Positions 60,265-64,000 of a stretch of DNA of 64,000 nucleotides are shown piece by piece. Positions within the stretch are counted from its first letter, which is position 1. Each line of letters begins with the position of its first letter. Location: contig NC_066850.1 in the NCBI RefSeq assembly GCF_001640805.2, positions 10,140,510 to 10,204,509 of the forward strand, given 5' to 3'. Made by a program: the position numbers and the translations under genes. Source of the stretch: Lates calcarifer. Its lineage: Eukaryota; Chordata; Actinopteri; Centropomidae. The notes under the pieces were generated by a model. That model worked only from the letters and a program-made list of their open reading frames with translations, was not told the origin of the DNA and did not search any database.

Positions 60265-62852
60265 TCCAGACAAACAGAAAACAAAGTGAGTGAAGGGAAC
60301 TTTATCTACAGGTTTATAAATTGGTTTCATTTTGCTAAAAATGCTATAAATAGGTCTGATGGGGCAAGAATCACAGTCACATTATCAAAGTCAAATTTAT
60401 TATAAAGCAAAGGCTGAGGCCAGCTTGTAAAGTTAGATACAAACTGTCAGTTGTAAACATCCACTGCAACTAATAACCTAGAGTTACAGTAATTGACATA
60501 GTGGTGTATACTCATGGTTTTCCTGCACAATGAAGGACTGTTGGCAACATTACAGGTGCTCTCACTTCAGGTTTTACTTCCTATCGACTTATTGCCCAGT
60601 TGATCCTGTGCCACTGTGTTCCAGAATCTAAGCAATTATTTTGGTGAGTACAGTGTTGTCTTAACCAATAGAACTGGTGGCTGCAGTTACAAAACCAAAG
60701 TCTTTAAAGAAGAGCGTCATAGGTTTCAAAGCTTCAAGATCTAAGGTTGAACCCCTATCATCACCCTGCAACGACCCTGAAGTAGTACTCTAGTCATATG
60801 CTGTGGACCAGTGCAATTTTAATGCATTTAAAATACAGTTTTAAATACAGACTATATATAGGGCTGTATACAAAGCATTGCATACATAGTCAAAACAGGT
60901 CATAAATAGCACGTACTATATATTTTCTTGCAGCTGTATGCTCTCTATGTCATGTGCAGAACAGTTCCTCACTGACTCTGGTGTGCGCTCGAGGCTGCCA
61001 CGCAGTGTTTAGTAACCATCAGATGGGGTGGCTTGTCTCTGTCAGTGCAGCTCCATGATCCTTACGTGGTGAGAGAGGAGGGGGGGAAAAAAAAGTCCCC
61101 TCTGGGTAAGCTTAAGAGAAGACAACACATGGGGGAAGATGGCCTGGTGTGTTCAAAATGGCCACAGGGAAGCCATTTCCCACAATGCTCCAATTCCCCT
61201 GGCTCCTTGGTGTCGATCTGTCCTTTGTGAGCCAAAGTGTCTGAGACACATTGCGGTCACCATGGGCTGGAGGAGATATGACAAATACAAAAGACCGACC
61301 CTGTTTGCTTCTGTCCCTTGAGAGAAGAACGTGTGGCTCATTGATATTGTATGAGCTTAGCTGCTGAAGACACTTCTGGCTTCTTTGGAGGGCTGTCAAA
61401 TTCATTAGTTAAGTTTCAGAAAATTAGCATACATCTTTATAAGTAAAAAAAGAGCTGCACTCTAATAAAACTGGGTGAATTTCAAGTAGTTACTGTCCTT
61501 GCAGTGCAGTAAGTCTTGCTTTGATAATGGGAAACAGTAAATGTGTTAACAGACTAAATCAATTTAAAAGTCATTTAAATTTCAACTTATTTAAATTGAA
61601 ACAATTAAATTTTAATTTAGTCTTGCTCTTAAAGTGAGAATTCAACACAAGCACTGCAACAAAACCTGAGGCAAAGGAGCATATTTTAAGGCAGAAACAG
61701 GAGATATAATTGGGAGTGTGATTACTTAAAATGACATTTCTCAGTCTGTCATATGCCGTCATGGTTGTTTCAGGTTCACCAAGGCTCCAGCCTCTTTTCC
61801 CAAATCAGATTGTTTTTTTCCCCCCGTTCTTACAGCTGCATGTCGTCATGTTGCAGTCACAGAACCTTTTTTTGCTTCCTCACATCATCTTTATAGAGAG
61901 GGCACTCACTGTCAAAATTTCACCAACCCACGTCATTCCATCAATTAAGGAAAGAGAGTTTTTTAAAAAAAAGCCTGTTGGGGAACAGATCGAGCCTGCC
62001 CCTTCCCCCACAACATGCTGAGACATGTACTAGTTCTTTAGTTACTTTTTTTGGAGACAGACTTCTAACTTCTAAATTAGTCCATTTTCTGTTCAAGTCT
62101 AGACAGAAATGGCAAAGCAACTGTGTGGAAGGGCATCGCCAACTCTTGCTGTGTGTTAAATTGAAAGCAGGTTTTCTTGTGCCTTGAGTTTGTCTCCTGA
62201 AAGATAGCTTCTTGGCTGCCATATATCTCGCAGGGGCCAAATTAGATACAAGTCTAAGATGGCTTACTCCCTCACAGTTATTTGGACCTCACTGGTGATA
62301 CAGAGAGACTTCCCTCAAGGAATACGTACCTGCTACTGTATTCTGAAGACACAAACTACCTCCTCCTTACTACCTCCACCACAATGGTTATATTTTGTGG
62401 CCATTTGTCTGTTGGCACAATATCTGAAAAACTGCACAGATTAGTTTGGTGGAGAGTCAGGCAGTGAGCCAGGGAACAAGTGATTAGTTTTAAGTGTGGA
62501 TCCGGGGATTTTATTAAATGGACTTCCTAACATTTTGAGATAAAGCACTTGAACGTTTTTGCTGTTTTCTGATAAACCACTGCACTTATATCCTAAAAAT
62601 GAACCTGTTACATGTACCCATAATTGTCGCTGTGCATAGTTTGGTTCTTATCTAGATCCTGATAAAAAATTACTCACTCAGGTTTAGACGTTTTCTATCA
62701 TTTAACTAATGGAGTTTCAGCATTTACAGGCCTGTGCAACCTTGGTTGAAGTACGCTCTCTTTGAGGTTTTTTTTGGTCATTGTTTTAGCAAGAATGTTG
62801 GGCTAAAATTACAGGAAGCAGCAGCTGATGATAAAACATTAAATACTATTAA

Positions 62853-62880
62853 ATATATATATATATAACACATATATATA
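62853..62880. repeat. (AT)n microsatellite
   Basis: Two AT runs separated by AACAC, about 28 bp in all, followed by a second ATAACACA copy; the unit ATATATATAACACA is nearly duplicated. Confidence 0.9.
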
Positions 62881-64000
62881 ACACAGTTGTGCCACTAAGT
62901 ATACCCCCCTGCAGGCCTGGTGTAAAGAAAACAAACTGTCGATGTGGTTGCAATGCGTATCTCTTAGTATAACATTTGTGCTTGATGATTGATAGCCTGA
63001 GAGCTGGTGAGGAAAGAAACGAAAGAGACAGAAAGATTGATAGTCCCAATCCACTCTACTGATTGCTGGCAGAAGGAGGCAAAACCGTCTCATGTACTGA
63101 AAAGTGGTAGGCATCCTATTAACAGGATCAAAGCTGCTGCATTCTAATCTGTTCCTCGACTGTGTGAAATATCTGGGGCAGGCAAGCTTCTCAAACTGCT
63201 CTTAGATCAGTTTCTGGTGACTCATCACGATGTTTGAGCCCCGAGGCGCTTCCAAAACCGAATCGATGTCAATACTATAAGCAACATTTGTTTTGTGTAG
63301 CACTACAGGGAAGCTAAAACATCTGGGGTGTGGAGAAAATGTAATACTGTATGAGTGGCCGTGTGTGGGTGTGTGTAGGTGTGGGGTAAAGACTGTGGGT
63401 TTAATCTGTCTTTCCAGACCTTAGGGAGTGTGGGTGGTACTTTTTTTTCTTGTTGGGGATTAAGCTATGCCTTGGTAAATATTCAAAGACTAGTAGAAGG
63501 CCATTCGTACTGCCTGGAGAACAGACAGTTGGCACATTCAGAACAGATGAGCAGAAATGACGCTCTTACACTATCTGGTCTCCACATTCTTCTTTTCTTC
63601 TTTGAGATGCTGTTAGAGACTGGACTCTTCTATTAACAGACAACAATTTTCTAAGGAATCAAGACAGATAACAGGGTGATAAATAGACTCAGGGCCTTCA
63701 GTGAAAACAGAATATCGAGCCAAAATGTCACCATTTGTGGAGCTGAAGATGCCTCTAATCTCGGCACGTTCTCTTATCTCTAAATTGAAACACCTCTGAG
63801 TTTTAAGCTTTCAGATATTAGTTGTATGTTTTTGGAAAGTTTATTCAGACTTCTCCCGCTCACAGCTGATTCCCAGAGCAACAAACAGCAGGGATGTGTT
63901 TGTTCCACCTGTTAATCTGTGTTGTGATCATGTCAATGTGCCGTAGCAAAGAAGTGAATTGGAAATGGTGACAGAATCTAAGATCATTCCTGAGGGATTT

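Larger units (their letters stand above)
59886..64000 (+). other. Intron or flank: no gene seen
   Basis: No exon or RNA gene supported. Holds an A-rich AAAAT repeat, poly-A, an AT microsatellite and a very AT-rich stretch at 61560-61620 with TTTCAA/TTGAAA inverted pieces. Frames at 61112-61405 and 61731-62240 on both strands show no recognisable domain. A TG-rich GTGTGGGTGTGTGTAGGTGT stretch lies at 63361-63382. Confidence 0.5.

Noticed and set aside
1..64000. tRNA genes, CRISPR arrays, viral or LINE reverse transcriptase remnants
   Set aside because: No tRNA B-box with matching arms, no regularly spaced repeats, and no reverse transcriptase or integrase motifs found in any listed frame. None is claimed.

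Overview
This window looks like vertebrate, most probably percomorph teleost, nuclear DNA. The evidence is low coding density, strong CpG depletion outside two or three blocks, many TG/CA, GA/CT and poly-T microsatellites, and several interspersed repeats that I recognise as typical of teleost fish (the gattagtcgatta family, the GTTAGCATGCTAAC/GCTAGCCC family and a TTTAGTAGCTG inverted-repeat element). There are no prokaryotic genes, operons, CRISPR arrays or tRNA genes that I can see. Almost every open reading frame above 60 codons is what chance gives in 64 kb, and none shows a protein family I can name.

The best reading is the 5' end of one large plus-strand gene (or gene locus) with very long introns. 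A CpG-rich block at 3.30-3.45 kb is followed by a probably non-coding leader exon ending at a strong splice donor (exon end 3719). The same block has a strong minus-strand donor (exon end 3337), so it may be a divergent promoter. A second candidate first exon ends at 16893, behind a long CT tract and a CA tract; GC-rich sequence with E2F-like sites lies just downstream of it. The only convincing internal exon is 56610-56664, with a good branch point, acceptor and donor; it could be coding in two frames or be leader. If these belong together, the intron is 52.9 kb from the first promoter or 39.7 kb from the second. I cannot name the gene.

Region by region: 1-3.3 kb is flank with simple repeats and one weak exon candidate; 3.3-3.7 kb promoter and leader exon; 3.7-16.4 kb intron with an inverted-repeat MITE-like element at 14.66-14.86 kb; 16.4-17.4 kb second promoter region; 17.4-56.6 kb long intron with interspersed repeats (28.4, 30.2-30.6, 43.0, 53.9 kb), a pair of 44-bp inverted arms 1.2 kb apart (33.24 and 34.52 kb), a GC-box/CRE cluster at 37.75 kb, a paired inverted POU octamer at 42.5 kb, and juxtaposed acceptor-donor sites at 38.64 and 53.71 kb that could be recursive splice points; 56.7-64 kb is further intron or flank with only simple repeats and possible regulatory sequence. 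Several AT-rich, high-complexity blocks read like conserved non-coding elements, but that cannot be shown from one sequence.
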